From: an uncultured Desulfarculaceae bacterium
Lineage (GTDB): Bacteria; Desulfobacterota; Desulfarculia; Desulfarculales; Desulfarculaceae
Direction: 5' to 3'
Length of the DNA: 5,758 nucleotides
NCBI GenBank assembly: GCA_937908275.1
Contig: CALERA010000363.1
Location: 1-5,758 of the forward strand
Shown piece by piece: positions 5,677-5,758 of this stretch. A program made the translations under genes and the position numbers. The notes under the pieces are model-generated. The model saw only the letters and a program-made list of their open reading frames with translations, was not told the origin of the DNA and did not search any database. Numbering within the stretch: position 1 is the stretch's first letter; every line of letters starts with the position of its first letter.

Positions 5677-5758
5677 CTAGAGCGGGCCCACCCCGGCCTC
5701 GGTGGGGTTCTGGTGGCGGATGATGCGCCCCTCCACCAGGTAGACGACTTCCTCGGCG
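5677..5758 (-). CDS. C-terminal end of a probable ABC-transporter ATP-binding protein (partial)
   Basis: Only the last 26 codons lie in the window, ending at a TAG (5679-5677). The readable residues, AEEVVYLVEGRIIRHQNPTE and then AGVGPL, resemble the segment after the H-loop of ABC ATPases, where a pattern such as A-[DE]-x-V-x-x-L-x-x-G-R-I is common. No Walker or signature motif is visible because they would lie beyond the right edge. The transported substrate cannot be guessed. The fragment is short, so the family call is tentative, but the open frame and stop are clear. Confidence 0.5.
   Translation of the reverse strand, partial: AEEVVYLVEGRIIRHQNPTEAGVGPL

Overview
The window is very GC-rich, with coding that is almost all on the minus strand. 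It uses GC-rich codons and Shine-Dalgarno sites of the GGAGG type. The genes, together with an MCP signalling domain of the type common in Geobacter-like bacteria, suggest a high-GC deltaproteobacterium (Desulfobacterota-like). This assignment rests on general resemblance only. No mobile element, CRISPR array, tRNA or rRNA was seen.

Layout, in the direction of transcription from right to left: (1) 5677-5758, the last 26 codons of a gene that resembles the end of an ABC-transporter ATPase, followed by a strong GC-rich hairpin (5618-5647). (2) A short, relatively AT-rich upstream region (about 5406-5617) with a possible promoter and an 18-bp dyad. (3) 3036-5405, a soluble 789-residue cyclic-di-GMP protein with the order degenerate GGDEF, EAL, two CBS domains, GGDEF (GGDDF). 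(4) 967-2976, a two-TM methyl-accepting chemotaxis protein 59 nt downstream and probably co-transcribed. It is closed by an intrinsic terminator (889-942). (5) A compact promoter/operator (846-874). (6) 534-818, a 94-residue ribbon-helix-helix regulator with a Cys/His-rich tail. (7) 2-493, the N-terminal 164 residues of a ZnuA-like zinc-binding protein with a His-rich loop, which runs off the left edge.

There are two functional units. The right one links a chemoreceptor to a predicted cyclic-di-GMP phosphodiesterase/cyclase in one operon, suggesting coordinated control of motility and second-messenger level. The left one appears to be a zinc-uptake operon whose first gene encodes its own candidate metal-responsive repressor. 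A 19-bp near-palindrome lies between, and overlaps, the -35 and -10 elements of its promoter, as expected for an autorepressor site. This RHH-plus-Cys/His-tail regulator in front of znuA, where a Fur-family Zur would be the usual sensor, is the best candidate here for a little-described system.
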